A DNA stretch of 64,000 bases from Sphagnum magellanicum (Eukaryota > Streptophyta > Sphagnopsida > Sphagnales > Sphagnaceae), in NCBI GenBank assembly GCA_021904315.1, contig CM038910.1:10664001-10728000 (forward strand). Direction: 5' to 3'. Of this stretch, positions 10,680 to 22,055 are shown in pieces. Numbering within the stretch: position 1 is the first letter of the stretch; each line of letters starts with the position of its first letter. The notes under the pieces were generated by a model. That model had not been told where the DNA came from. It saw nothing but the letters and a program-made list of their open reading frames with translations, and ran no database searches. The position numbers and the translations under genes are program-made.

Positions 10680-12810
10680 TCATTTAGTGCGGTTAAGTGG
10701 AATAGGCTTGTCGTCGTCATCTCTTTCTTGTTCAACCCATTGACCCTGAGCATTCTTGCGTAGTCCTTTATTCTCGATTTGCCACCAGCAATCAGGAATT
10801 AAATGTTCATCCTTGACGAAATCACAGCTCTTGTTGACAAGGGCAATGTCCCTGGGTGGCGAAGTGGCAATCTGAAAGGGGCCAGACTCTTGATGTCCAG
10901 CAATCATATGCAAATAGCCTTCCAGGTTATGGCAATTGGGAGCATGAGCACGAGAAGGGTCCAGGAACGGCGAGTCGAAATTGTTGAGCTTGAGTTCCAA
11001 ACCGACTTGGGTGTAAGCGAAAAAGATTTTGTTGATCAAATCCTCCACAATGCGTAAGTAGTTGGGTAGAAATATGCCTGGTGAACGAGGCACGATGTCA
11101 TTCACATTCACCAGCCGCAGTACTTTCACACCCAACTCATTGGTCACATGGTCTCGGAAATCATCGTTTCCCACTTTGGGACCCGCGAAGGAGAACACGG
11201 CAATCGGAATCGTCTCTTCTTTGCTGGGTTGCACGGGTCGCGCAGTCGCATCACCCCAGTTCTTTGGAATGGGTATGTCTTCTGTCCTTCCGCCGCTTCC
11301 GCCAGCGGCGGGATCGCTTCTGTTCAAGCCTGATTGCGCTATGTCGTATGCATTCAGCGTTGCTAGTGCTGCACCCAAGCTATGTCCCGTGATGCTGATG
11401 CTCAGAACGTCTCCTTTGTACTTCTCCAGCAATCTCTTGAGCTCCGTCAAGACCTGTGGCCACCAAAACAAAAACAAAAAAAAAACAAACCAGAATCAGA
11501 TCAATCTAGAAGCTGCATGCATGGGTACTACTATTATTCTCTTTGATGTTGCAGCAGATTTTGTGTCAAGGACGGCGTTGCAAAGTGGAACAAGAAGGCG
11601 GAAAAGCAAGAGTTGAGTGTGTTACCTGTTCGCGAGCGCTTGTCTGGTTGTATCTAGTGTTGGGTTTTTTGGTAATGTAGAGACTCAAGAAGCCTTTCTC
11701 GACGCCGAGGCCTCCAGTGCCGAGCTTGTTACCTGGTCGTGGATCCATGGCTGCAGGTACCATGTTGGTTTCCATATTGGCAGCCCACTCGGAGTTCATG
11801 ATGGTGCCTCGCCACGCGATGAGAATGTCGCGACGACCCAATCTCTTGATCTCCTCTTCGTCAGTGCAGACCGCCACATAGCCCATCCAGTTGGAGTCCT
11901 TGGACCAGGGATCGGCTGCGGTGGAAGTCTTGAGAAAGAAGGGCGCCTTCGCATCCGATGTCGCGTAGATGTATTGCGTCACTTCGTAGCCTGTGTTGAA
12001 AAGATGCACTTTGTCGAACAACTTATCCTTACGGTACCTGCACAAGCCACAAACAAGTCCAGTCCCGCGCCGCCGAGCGTTAGATCTCAGCAGCAGCAGC
12101 AGCAGCAACAAAACAAGAAATCCGGAAAGTCTGCTTCTTCAGGCTACGCTTCTGAACATGATGATCAGATCGATTGATTACCTGTTGCTTCCACAGAACC
12201 TAGAGCGAGGATTGGAGTCGAAGGAATCATAAGTGACTTGCGTAAATTCGCCGTATCTGATGATCTCAGCTCGCAGATCTTCGTCCAGAGGTTGAAGAAG
12301 GCCTTCCCAGTCGTTGGAGCCATGAAGCTCACGCCATCTTGGTGCAATAATACGCTTGATGTCATCAGGTATTTGACCTTCTTCTTTGGGAGAAGCTGGA
12401 GCTTGATCTGCTGATCCTGGTGGTGGTGCCAAAACTTCCACGCTTGCAAGGTTTGCTCTTTGCGGCGCTGCTCCAGGAGGTTGCAGTGATGAGCAGCAAG
12501 GACTCATGATGCTTGGGACCAAGAGTGGCGCATGGAATGGGTACCCTGGGCTTGCACACGTATGATCATACAAAGACGGCAGCAGCTGCTGCTGCTTCTT
12601 CTTTTTCGTTGCTGCTGCTTTAGTGCCAGCACCCAATCCACGAGCTGTGGCTGCTTGGTAAGAGGATTGATCCAGACCCGATAGAGCTCGCAGTTGTGAG
12701 CCCAAATGAAGAGAACTTGAAGAAGCTTTGATCCTAGTTGCGATGGTCGCACTGCTACTGTTGATCAAAGATGGTACTGGAGTCGATGCAACAACCAGTA
12801 GCTGATCCAT
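10680..12810 (-). CDS. DAD1/PLIP-type class-3 lipase (phospholipase A1), probably plastidial
   Basis: Lipases of this family hydrolyse acyl groups of plastid glycerolipids and release the fatty acids used for oxylipin synthesis. Three exons (12810-12182, 12037-11626, 11453-10680) join in phase through GT-AG introns and encode 604 residues. The Ser-rich first 50-110 residues resemble a plastid transit peptide. A conserved core starts near residue 160 (RWRELHGSNDWEGLL). CTDEEEIKRLGRRDILIAWRGT is the family block before the active site. GHSLGA carries the nucleophile, predicted Ser372. NDIVPRSPG gives Asp466. HNLEGYLH (522-529) supplies the His. The gene looks intact, with complete triad and stop. 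Loops such as the Gly/Ser-rich stretch near 395-403 vary in the family. It lies upstream of the lipoxygenase on the same strand. Substrate (galactolipid, phospholipid or triacylglycerol) cannot be told from sequence. Confidence 0.95.
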
Positions 12811-12913
12811 GATGGTCCAATATACAACTTCAGCTGGTAGGAAGTCTTTTGCGGCAGATCAAGAAGCTCTCCCAAACTGCACAGCCGGAGCAAGGCCTGA
12901 GATGAGCACTGCT

Positions 12914-12944
<31 letters not shown>

Positions 12945-13520
12945 ATGATCTCCGTCAACAAAGCTACCTCCACCAAACCCAATTTCTCTGCAACCCCCAC
13001 CACCACAGTCCACCACCACCACCAGTCAGTCTGTGAGCTTCTATTCAGACTTGAGCTTACAATCCAATTTAACTTTGCTACAATCAAAGCATTGAGAACT
13101 TGCTGGATCCGATCAGAGACACATAGACAGACACAGACTTGTGAAGAAGATCTCAAAAAAAAAACCTCTAACATGGACTCCTCCAGGAGACAAACCTCAA
13201 GGTGCTGGAAACCCAAATCACAACAATAATTCTTCTTCTTCTTCTTCTTTCTTCCTTTCTTTCTTCTTCAGCTTGGCAGTGGCTGAAGTACAACAACTCT
13301 GGAGCAAACTCTGTGAGAGCTTTGGTACCTGGGGCCAGAAATCTATAGTCTTCAGTACTCGTCCTCCTGGGGACTTTCTTGGAATGAATACTGTCACGCC
13401 TACGAGCGCAATAGCTCATAGCTATCTACATACCTACCTATTTTCCTTGGGACATTTCCTGGAATGAATGTAGTTCAAGCGAGCAATAGCCCGTACCTAT
13501 TTACATACCTACCGTCTTCC
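12811..13520 (-). promoter_or_regulatory. Lipase 5' flank with simple repeats and a tandem duplication
   Basis: Just upstream of the lipase ATG lie (CTG)n and (GAT)n runs at about 12909-12950, probably in the leader. A diverged direct duplication of about 70-80 bp follows (about 13367-13437 and 13448-13512). Both copies contain GGAATGAAT, GAGC(G/-)CAATAGC and ACATACCTACC. No clear TATA box can be assigned. Confidence 0.5.
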
Positions 13521-13660
13521 ATGCGTGACACATTCAGAAAGTCTCATTACCTACCTACCTAGTTACCTACATATGAGCAGTTATCCATCAAATAAGGTAC
13601 TTTTGGTGGATGAATTTCCATCCTTGTTTATATATATATATATATATATATAGGATTTAG
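13520..13660. repeat. TACC/CTAC-rich tract and (TA)n run
   Basis: Degenerate CCTACCTA units (about 13540-13575) are followed by a (TA)n dinucleotide run at about 13627-13652. TACC/TAGG tracts of the same kind recur at 18.42-18.55, 20.81-20.95 and 31.14-31.32 kb. Confidence 0.7.
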
Positions 13661-13776
13661 TAGTTTTTTTAAAAAAAATTTAAAATTATTGCAAAATGTC
13701 TCATAACATACTTACTTACGATTATTGCCCAAATAGGTGGGATTGAATTATTCAAGGAAGTCCCATTTCGCTTGGG

Positions 13777-14433
13777 ATGAGGACTTCCTCCCCTGTGTGG
13801 CGTAACTATTACGCACTTCTGGGGTTTTGGGGGGGGGGCTGGAATTGGGGGGTGGCGAGGGGGGAAAGGGGGCTGTTGATTTCTTTTCATAATACATGGG
13901 GCCCGGATGTTTTTTTTAGTGTGGCCGGAGGGTGCCTTCATAGATGGAATTTCTTGAATTCAAAGAACATAATAGTTCTTTCCCATCGTTTGGGGATTTC
14001 ATTCTTTGGAACAGCTGCTCTCATTTTTTTTCCCCCCCGTCCCCGCTCCCACCCCCCCCCCTCAGGCTGTACCTGGCTGGGTATCGGAAAGAAAAAAAAA
14101 TTAATTCAAATTTCTCCCGATGTTTTGGGCTTGGTAAAAAGCCTGGAAATGTGGGCTTTACGGGAATTGGCCCCATCTCCACTCCACCATGCCTGTATGT
14201 GCCCATGGCCTCAGGCTTTACACCTACACTTTTTCTTAGTCCAGAGTTCCCATCTGTGGGTTTCTGCGATAATAGATCCTTTTTTGTCACATAGTTGGAG
14301 CCTTCACATAGTTGGCGGCTCCAACTTGTGCTTCCGCCTACAATCTTTCTTTTTAAGTATGTATTTTCAAAAGTGTCTTGCCTCTAGCTTCTTGCTTTTG
14401 CTGCTGAAGGAAATTTTTAAAAGCATCTATTGA
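13777..14433 (+). other. G-tract/C-tract region with unassigned open frames
   Basis: A 218-codon open frame runs through the region, with shorter overlapping frames on both strands. None shows a family motif, and the frames run through homopolymers, so it is not called as a gene. The notable content is a G-rich cluster at 13821-13872 and a C-rich cluster at 14032-14061, both out of keeping with the AT-rich surroundings. Confidence 0.35.
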
Positions 14434-16100
14434 GCCTTGTTTTTTTTTTCGAAAAGAAAAAGGAAAAAAAATTTGCCCTGAAAACATGGGTTGGGAACGT
14501 GGACCAGATTTTATTTTATTTCTTAAATAATAATTTTCTTGTTTCAATTTTTTTCTTTTTTATAATTTAGCATTTTTTTCGAATTTCCCAAAAAAAAAAA
14601 TCTTTTTTGTCACTCCCTACAGTGCAAAAACTAGCCCCAAAAAAATGCTGGGATGTAATGAGCCCCACGGATCTTATGTGTTCCCAAGGATATTACAACG
14701 TTCCCAAGGGCGCATTCCCAGGGACCTGTGAGCCAGGATTGGTGTTTTAATGTACAGTCATGGCTCACCACGCCTTCCACATTACATTGAATGTGGAAGC
14801 CATGGCTCACCATAACTATACATCAAAACTCACCCTAGAAATCCACTAGAAAAAATTTCAAAGGTTTTTTTGCAAACTTAGGTAAGGAGAATGCTTGCAA
14901 TTCATGTGTTAGAAAACTCATCTCAATTGAAACTAAAACATAACATCCTCCTCCCAAGATCATTATCCCATAGCAACAAGTTTTAATTACCTAGTAGTGT
15001 TAATTTGTGTAGTTTTTAAGTCACCTATTGCCAAATCACCAATTCCATATTGCCAAGGCAACGTAGCCAAATTGCCAAGTGCACTTTACCCTGTGGACTT
15101 CCTGAATGAGCTTCTGAATGAGCAAATTGAAAGGTTTTGAGTTAAGATATCATGTTTTCTTTTGTATCTATTTTTATGAATGATGTGTAATGAAAGTCCA
15201 TTCATGAAATTTCATGAAATCTTTAAATTGAATAGATTTCATTCATGAAGTGTAATTCATTCACAATTTTTCTTTTTGCATTAGTCATCCAAATATCATG
15301 GATGAACATACATGTAATATCATTTGTGTGTTTTCAGTGGATGAATGAATGAAACTTTATTGATGAAAATGGACAAAATTCCATGAATGAAAAGCTTGAC
15401 TTTCAGGAAATGAAGTCCATCCATGAAATCATGGTTACTAGAGGGGACATCCCTTGGGTAGGGACATCCAAGAGGCCTTCAATGATGAAACTGGCATCCC
15501 TCTCCATATTCCCTGAGGAAAAAACAAGGGTTCTCATAAGGAGATAGATGTTATTGCAGGCGGTACTTCTTATTCCCTGACTGCCATTTTCCCGTCCAAG
15601 ATGTGTCTGGTGGTGCTCAGACAGATTTTGGTGCTGCCCATACTTACTTTGGGTCCTGTTAGGCACTTTTTGGGGTTCTAATTGACAACTATAATGTTGG
15701 GGTTCTGTACTAAGGCTGCTCGTCAGTATTTTTGTTTTTGGTGAAATGGGGCAAAATTTCATCTTCCTTTGGGGGAGGTGCAAACACAAGAGGTTCTTGT
15801 GCACACTCTAAACCTCATCCAGGAGCAGCAGTGTGTCTAGTGAATTTTCGCCAGATTTTAACTGTGTAGGACAGTTTTTTCTTTTCTTTTCTTTTTTCTT
15901 GGGCTAATTTTCTACTCTTTTGACAGTATCCTCAGACCTTTTTGCCATTAAAGCTAAATTTTCTGTTCGATCATCACCACTCCTGTGAAATCTGTTGTGG
16001 GATGATTTGTCACACCCATTTCACATCACAAAAATGAAAAAAAGAAAACACTGCTGCTCACATTGAGAGGGTAGTTTGAATTTTGAAAGGGTTCCTCTCA
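14434..16100. other. Intergenic, one short perfect hairpin, no gene seen
   Basis: A perfect 10-bp stem with a 6-nt loop lies at 14774-14799 (arms CTTCCACATT and AATGTGGAAG). It is flanked on both sides by the 12-mer CATGGCTCACCA (14759-14770 and about 14801-14812), so it looks like a small fold-back unit. A 133-codon minus-strand frame at 15403-15804 has no recognised motif and was not called. Confidence 0.5.
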
Positions 16101-17220
16101 AAGCTTCAAAGAGCCAACAAGTCCAAAAGAGAGAGAGAAAGAAAGAAAGAAGTAAAAGAAAAGGGCGAGGGAGAGAGGTTAGTTGCCTGTGAAATTTTCT
16201 TTATAGTATTATTTTTGTTTCTTCACCCACCAGAAACCAAACATTGAGGTGTGTTTTCTTTTTTATTTTCATTATGACATTTCCGTTCGATTTCAAAAAA
16301 AATTCCCTCTTCTTTTGTCTCCTCCTCTTTTGTTCTTTGTTCGTTCTTCTTTTCTTCCACCATCATCTTCTTCTCTTCTATTGTTGCTGTAGCTTTTCTT
16401 CCTATCATTTTCTTTTTACTGCTTTCTTTTTTCTTTTTATTATTTTTTTCATCATTTTTGTTCCTACTTTAGTTTTTTTTTTTAAAATTTTTTTGTTTTG
16501 TTCTTAATTTTTATTGTTCCAACTTTTTCATCATCTACTTTTTTGTGTTTTTCTTCTCATTCTTCAAGCATTTTCTTTTTTTTCATCACATTGTTGCACT
16601 TTTTGCATCATGATGCCAAGTGCGCTTTTTCCCTTTTTCTTGTCTTTTTTTGTTTTGGTTTGTGAAACAAAAGCAAAAGAAAAAAACAAGTAAGAAAAAG
16701 AAAGAGAAGAAGACAAAAGAAGCAAAGAGAAGGAAATGAAAATTAAAAAAGAAGGAAGATGAAAAGAAAAAAAATTAGAAGAAGACAAAGGCTTTTTTTT
16801 TTTTTTTCCTTGTTTTTTAGTTTTTTTTTTTTTTTAAATTCTTGAAGAAGAAGTTTTTTTCTATTTCTTTTTTCCCTTTTTCTCTTGAATTTTTTTCCCT
16901 TTTGTAAAAATATTTTTTTTTCATTTTAATTGCTTTTTTTTCTGTTTTTAAAGAATAAAATAGTTTTTAGGCTTTCTTGCACTATTTTTCCAAAAATTAA
17001 ATCTGTTTTTTAAAATGCTAGATTATTTTTCTTTCCTTTCCTTATATTTGTCCTAATTTTTATTTTCTTTTCCCCGTATTTTTCCATTTTTTAATCTTTA
17101 ATATTCCAAATGATGAAGTTTGTTTTTCTATTTCCATTTTTTCCTATTTTTAATTTTTTTCTTAATTTTTCTTTTTTCTAATTCAGTAGATGATATATGT
17201 TCATACCCAATTTTTTTGGG
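16101..17220. repeat. Low-complexity purine tract then T-rich block
   Basis: About 16125-16180 is GA/GAAA-rich. About 16230-17200 is dominated by T and TTC/TTTC runs, with a short purine-rich interruption at 16670-16790 that could pair with neighbouring pyrimidine tracts. Open frames here are compositional artefacts (poly-F, poly-S, poly-K). Confidence 0.75.
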
Positions 17221-18410
17221 GGTTTGGTTTACATTTTAAAAACTTGCATATTAATGTGTATCATGTGTTTGATGCAAACTTTGAGTAACTATGAAATATC
17301 AATTTGTAACCCATGCCATTCAACTCCCATTGTATCACTATCAACTTTACACTCATCAGCATGCTACTAAGGTGGTTACAATAAAAACTTATCGATGAAC
17401 ACATGACATAGTGTTCAATGAAAATAGTTTTAAAAAGGGGCCTTTTGAAGTTAGAGAGTAGCACAAATATCTTAGATTTTTTTGGCATAAACAATGGCAT
17501 GGAATTCGTGTTTTTCATTTTTGAACATTTTTTAAAGTTTTGATAGATGTGATATTTGTATCAATACATACAAATTTTCTCTAATTACAATTGTAATCTC
17601 ACATTTATATTATGTTTGCATGCCTTGAATATGAGGAGTGCATTGATACTTTGTTGAAATTTTCCCTAAAAATATGAGTTTAAAACATATTGCAATGTTG
17701 CATTATTGTTCTAAAAGAATTTTAAAAATACAAAGTTCAATGTGAAATACTTGCATAAAGGTCACAAAAATAAACATTGGTTTTGCTAAAATTATTTTGC
17801 AATACCCACATTTGAAGCATAAAATGTTAGTTGGTTTTTTTTGGATGGTTTGTGTAATACCCAAATGTTGGGCATAAAATATCTATGCTCAATGAAAAAA
17901 ATGATGACAATAAAAAATTAAAAAATAGAAAAATAAATTAATTGTGATATGTAATAGATGAAAATAATTTAAAACAAAAAAAAGAAAAAAATAATTTAAA
18001 AGCAAACAAAGTAAATGAAATTTTTCAAATAAAAATGTAGAGGAAAAGAAAAGGCATAAAAAAACATTTTTTTGTAAAAAAGGAATCCAAAAAATAATAA
18101 TAATAATGTTCCCATTTTGGTCACAAATTATGTAATAATTATTGAGATGTATTGTATTTGAAATGACATTTTTAATATGTGAATACTATATTTTGAAATT
18201 GGATTTTCAACCATTTTGCTTCTAACAATTACTACAAAAATATGCAATACCTACATGCAAATCACAAAAGTTGATTAGATGTGTAATATTCCCATTTACT
18301 GACATGAAGGACTCAAATATGATTAAAATGGTTGTTAGTTCATTTAATGTAATACTTTCATATTTTGTATATCATACATTGATAGATGTTAACATTGTGT
18401 AAATGATCGA
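17221..18410. other. AT-rich intergenic sequence, nothing recognised
   Basis: No coding motifs, RNA genes or clear repeats were seen beyond short A and T runs. Confidence 0.6.
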
Positions 18411-18414
18411 TAAG

Positions 18415-18550
18415 CAGGTTAGTACGTGGGTGGTTAAGTAAGTAGGCAAATAAATAGGCAGATAGGTGGGTGGGTAAATGAGTTAATAGGTATGTAAGTA
18501 GGTTGATGGCTAGGCAGGTAGGTATGTACACAAGTAAAAAACAAGTTAGG
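18415..18550. repeat. Degenerate TAGG/GTAG tetranucleotide tract
   Basis: Imperfect units of AGGTAGGT, GGGTGGGT and AAGTAAGTAG run for about 130 bp. Confidence 0.75.
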
Positions 18551-18599
18551 TCAATAATGTAACTAGGTCAATAAGATAGTTAAGTTAATAAGGTAGCCA

Positions 18600-19320
18600 A
18601 AAAGTTTTGTTAAAAAAAATTTATCGTAAAAGTACTCTTTGGGTTAATTCAAGAAAATATAAAAGTTTTGTCAAAAGGTAGAAGATTTGCCAATAGGTAT
18701 AAGTTTAGACATGAAAAAAAAAAGTTTTTTCAAAAGATAAAAATTTAACTGAGAAAAAATAAATGTCTTGCCAACAAGTAAAAGTTTAGCCATGAAAAAA
18801 TGGAAGTTTTGCCAAAAGGTATAGATTTAACCATGAAAAATAAAAAGTTTTGGCAATTTGTATAGGCTTAATCAAGGAAAGATAGAAATTTTACTAAGAA
18901 TTAAAAATTTAACCAATAAAAGATAAAGGTATTGCCAAGAAGAGTTAAAGTTTTTTCAAGTGGTAAAGGTTTAACCAAGAAAAAATATAGAAACAACCCA
19001 AAAAAAATTAATTTTTTTGCCAAAAGATAAAAGTTTAACCAAAAATATATTTAGATTTTGTTGAGAAGAGAAAAATTTGCATAAAAAGACAGAAGTTTTG
19101 CTTAAAGATAGAATTATAATTTAAAATATATAAAGATTTTATTAACATGTAAAATTTTAATCATGAAAAGATAAAAGTTTTGCTAAAAGATAGAATTGTA
19201 ATTTAAAAGATATAAAGATTTTATTAACATGTAAAAATTTAATCATGAAAAGATAAAAGTTAAAAGTTGTGCCCAAAGGCAAAGGCTTAGCCAAGAGAAA
19301 AGTTTAGCCATGAAAAATAA
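18600..19320. repeat. Minisatellite, about 42-bp units (AAGTTTTGCCAAAAGGTA)
   Basis: The consensus half-units AAAAGTTTTGCCAAAAGGTA and AAGTTTAACCATGAAAAGATA alternate for about 700 bp, each copy with its own substitutions. Near the end a block of about 72 bp containing GATTTTATTAACATGTAAAA is repeated almost exactly (about 19096-19164 and 19168-19250), a younger step of amplification. Confidence 0.8.
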
Positions 19321-19739
19321 GAAAATAAGTAAGTAAGGAGTTTGTAGGTAGAATCAAAATGTAAGTCAACAATGTAACTAGGTCAGTAAGGTAGATAAGG
19401 AATTAGTGAAGTGATTAAGTTGGAAGGTAGTATGGTTAGGTTGAGAAAAAAACACCCAACAAAATAGAAAGGGTCAAAAGTCAGGAGCCCAAAAAGGTTG
19501 ATTGTGTTACAATGTTGAGTTAACACAAGGTCAGGAATCCGATGAAAAAACGCAGCCCATCCTATGAACAGAACAGTCAACTGGTGCACTGGTGGGTGCT
19601 GGTTCACTCTGGCCCACAAATTGCTGTATTGGGAAAGGGTATCTACAGAGAATTTTTGCAACTGGTATAAGTTACAGACTTTAACACAGGCAGTTCTAAA
19701 TATTACAAAAGTCCAGCCAGGCTCCTGAGATATATATTT

Positions 19740-20400
19740 GTGTAAGAGCAGCTCCACCCATGCTGAGTACATGGCCTTGCAACAATATTTCTCACATCCA
19801 AGATTGTTTATTTACTTATTCCAAACCTTACCCATAAAACTGGAACTGCAAAAGGTTGGAGGCTACTAATAGGTAGCAACCCACCTGAACCAATCAAACC
19901 ATCTTGCCAATCGACATTGAACAGCAGGTTTTAGGCTTTACTGTGTCCTTGGCCAGCCTACTTTGTAAAAATGGTGGGCCAAAATCATTTTGCATGTCCA
20001 AATTCGCATTTCTGACTTTTCTTCATTGAAAATTTGCTCTTGAGTGCAACTGTGGAGTTGCATCTCCAGAGGTGCTCAGTATGTGACCCTCCAATGCAAA
20101 AATATTTTTCACATCCACGTTTAGGTTTTTTTTTTTTTTGCAGCCCCACCAATAAAACTGAAACTGGGACACCACATAGGTGGGGGACTGCTACCTAATA
20201 GCAAACCATCTGGACCAATCATTATGATGGGCCAGTCAGAAACACTGAGCAGCAGTCAGATCATATTTATTACACTCTTTTCTGCAGGCAAACACTGAGC
20301 TGTGCCCGTTACCAGCCACTGCAAAGTATGTACATTTGCTGAGCCAAAACCATTTTCCTGATCCAAACCGGCATTTTTTTTACTTTTCTTCATCCAATTG
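19740..20400. repeat. Diverged tandem duplication, about 340-bp period
   Basis: Unit 1 (about 19740-20045) and unit 2 (about 20050-20400) share blocks in the same order: a TGCTGAGTAC-like block; CAATATTTCTCACATCCA against AAATATTTTTCACATCCA; CCATAAAACTGGAACTG against CCAATAAAACTGAAACTG; CCAATCA; and ACTTTTCTTCAT. Identity looks to be roughly 65-75%. No coding function was seen. Confidence 0.65.
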
Positions 20401-20891
20401 CACTGAGCACCCCTGGCGATGCTCTAATGTACCACAAAAGCTCGGAGGCAGATTGTTTTGCCAAGGAACAATATGCTACATGCAAATAAGTAAAAGAGAA
20501 AAATGAGGTGAGGTGTGGATAAGCAGTTGGACCGCTCAAGCTATATTGAAGTTTTTTCAACACCTACTTCACATGTAAAACATGTGTGTTGTGTGACATT
20601 GAAAATGTCTTCACAAAGCAAAGAATCTTCTTCTACAGCGAGCACTACAGTGAGCACTGCAGATCACAGCATGGCCATTATCATTGGCAACAGCACAGAA
20701 GATCAGAAACAGTGAACCAGCACCCACCAGGGCACTGGATGCATGTTATTACTCACTTGTGGATGAACCTCAACTGAGTTAGTATCTGGTTTCACTTTGG
20801 TATAGGTCTCATATATAGGTAGATAAGTAAGAAGATAGGGAATTACTAGGTAACTAGATGGTTTATACATAGGTAAGGGCTCAGTGTTTTT

Positions 20892-20946
20892 ACTACTTAC
20901 CTACTAACAACCTACTTTGCAGGTGGGTTGTTAGTAGGTAGGTAGT
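20892..20946. repeat. 21-bp inverted repeat (hairpin)
   Basis: Left arm 20892-20912 and right arm 20926-20946 are reverse complements with one mismatch (a G-T pair), separated by 13 nt. The arms are made of CTAC/GTAG units plus ACTAACAACC, so they are more specific than a plain tetranucleotide repeat. Confidence 0.85.
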
Positions 20947-20959
20947 GAAAAAAAAGCTA

Positions 20960-21100
20960 GGTTCACTGAGACACCATGGTTAGCTAGGGAATTCAAACCC
21001 AACAGAAAACTGTTTCCCGACACTTACCATCCATCCTTCATGGTGTGCTGGTGGGTGCTGGTTCACTGTGGCAGTGCCAGCACCTAACAAGTGATAGCCT
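20960..21100. repeat. Dispersed repeat family, copy A
   Basis: It contains CACCATGGTTAGCTA (about 20972) and then CATCCTTCATGGTGTGCT followed by GGTTCACT. The same blocks in the same order and orientation occur at about 39205-39345, with lower identity between blocks. Confidence 0.55.
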
Positions 21101-21450
21101 TATCTTTTGAGTCACATGAAGGTCGTGCATATGTGCAAGTGTAAGTAATTATGCTGAGCTAATGCCACAATAGCCAGAACGATCAACACGTAATAAGTAA
21201 TAATCCGTGTTTCTGTGTCCTAACTTTTTGGTGACAGGCCAAAGACTAACCCATTTCCACAAAAAAAATCATCAAAACATGCACCCACAACTAATTAATA
21301 TGAATTTGCAAAAATGTATGATCATTATGGGTATATAAAAAAGTTATTTGTAAAGTAAGGAAAACACAGCATTGAAACCTTGAGTTTGGTCATAAACAGG
21401 GTGAAATTTTTAAAAAACAAAAACTTAAAAAAAATACATTAGCCTCAAGG
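21100..21450. other. Intergenic, nothing recognised
   Basis: No gene, RNA or clear repeat was seen between the copy-A dispersed repeat and the outer inverted-repeat copy. Confidence 0.5.
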
Positions 21451-21454
21451 CGGG

Positions 21455-21715
21455 GGGAACCGATCAATTTTGGTGTGAAACTGAGTTTCACCCTGTGTTT
21501 CCTTTTGTCTTAATGCCTATATTTTCATTGCTCCTACCTCTCCAATTAATATAATTATTCTCGAACATTGTGCATTAAATGTCGAGTTTCAGCATTTCAT
21601 ACCCAGATTTAATTAAACAATTATTTTGTGATACCACTGAACAAGGGGTTTGGGGGTGAAAGCAGGTCCAAAGACAGGGTGACTTTATGGATAACTTTAG
21701 TTTTTACATTACATG
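21455..21715 (+). repeat. Outer inverted-repeat copy, left (partner about 40050-40325)
   Basis: Read on the plus strand, this segment aligns by eye with the reverse complement of about 40050-40325. Shared blocks include AAACTGAGTTTCA(C/T)CCTGT, ATATTTTCA(T/C)TGC, CAGCATTTCAT, GATACCACTGAA, GGGGTGAAAGCAGG and GACAGGGTGACTT. Identity is roughly 70-80% with indels, so the pair is older than the inner 1-kb pair. Confidence 0.75.
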
Positions 21716-22055
21716 CACAACACTGATAATAACCTCAACACTAGCAATATCTTCAGCAGTAGCTCTTTTTTGAGTCATGCAATGCCCTGTCATGAGGCTT
21801 ATTGATGTGGTGAGGCCTCCCACCTGTACAGGGAAAACTTTGTCATTACTGAGGGTTAATGAAGCAATAGCCCAGAAGATCAACACATGATAACTAATAA
21901 CCTCAGCAAAAGCTCATTTTAGCCCTGAAATGGCCCCCTTGGATTGTCCATCTTGTATTATTGGGATTGGGGACAGTCATGCCAGACACATGAGTGATTT
22001 GCTCTTTGGTACGAGAAGATACCCCATTTTCTGTCAGCTGATTTGTCTGTAGTAC

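Noticed and set aside
13777-14433. 218-codon plus-strand frame
   Set aside because: It runs through G, C, A and T homopolymers, overlaps equally long frames on both strands and shows no family motif.
15403-15804. 133-codon minus-strand frame
   Set aside because: No recognisable motif, no neighbouring exons and ordinary intergenic surroundings.
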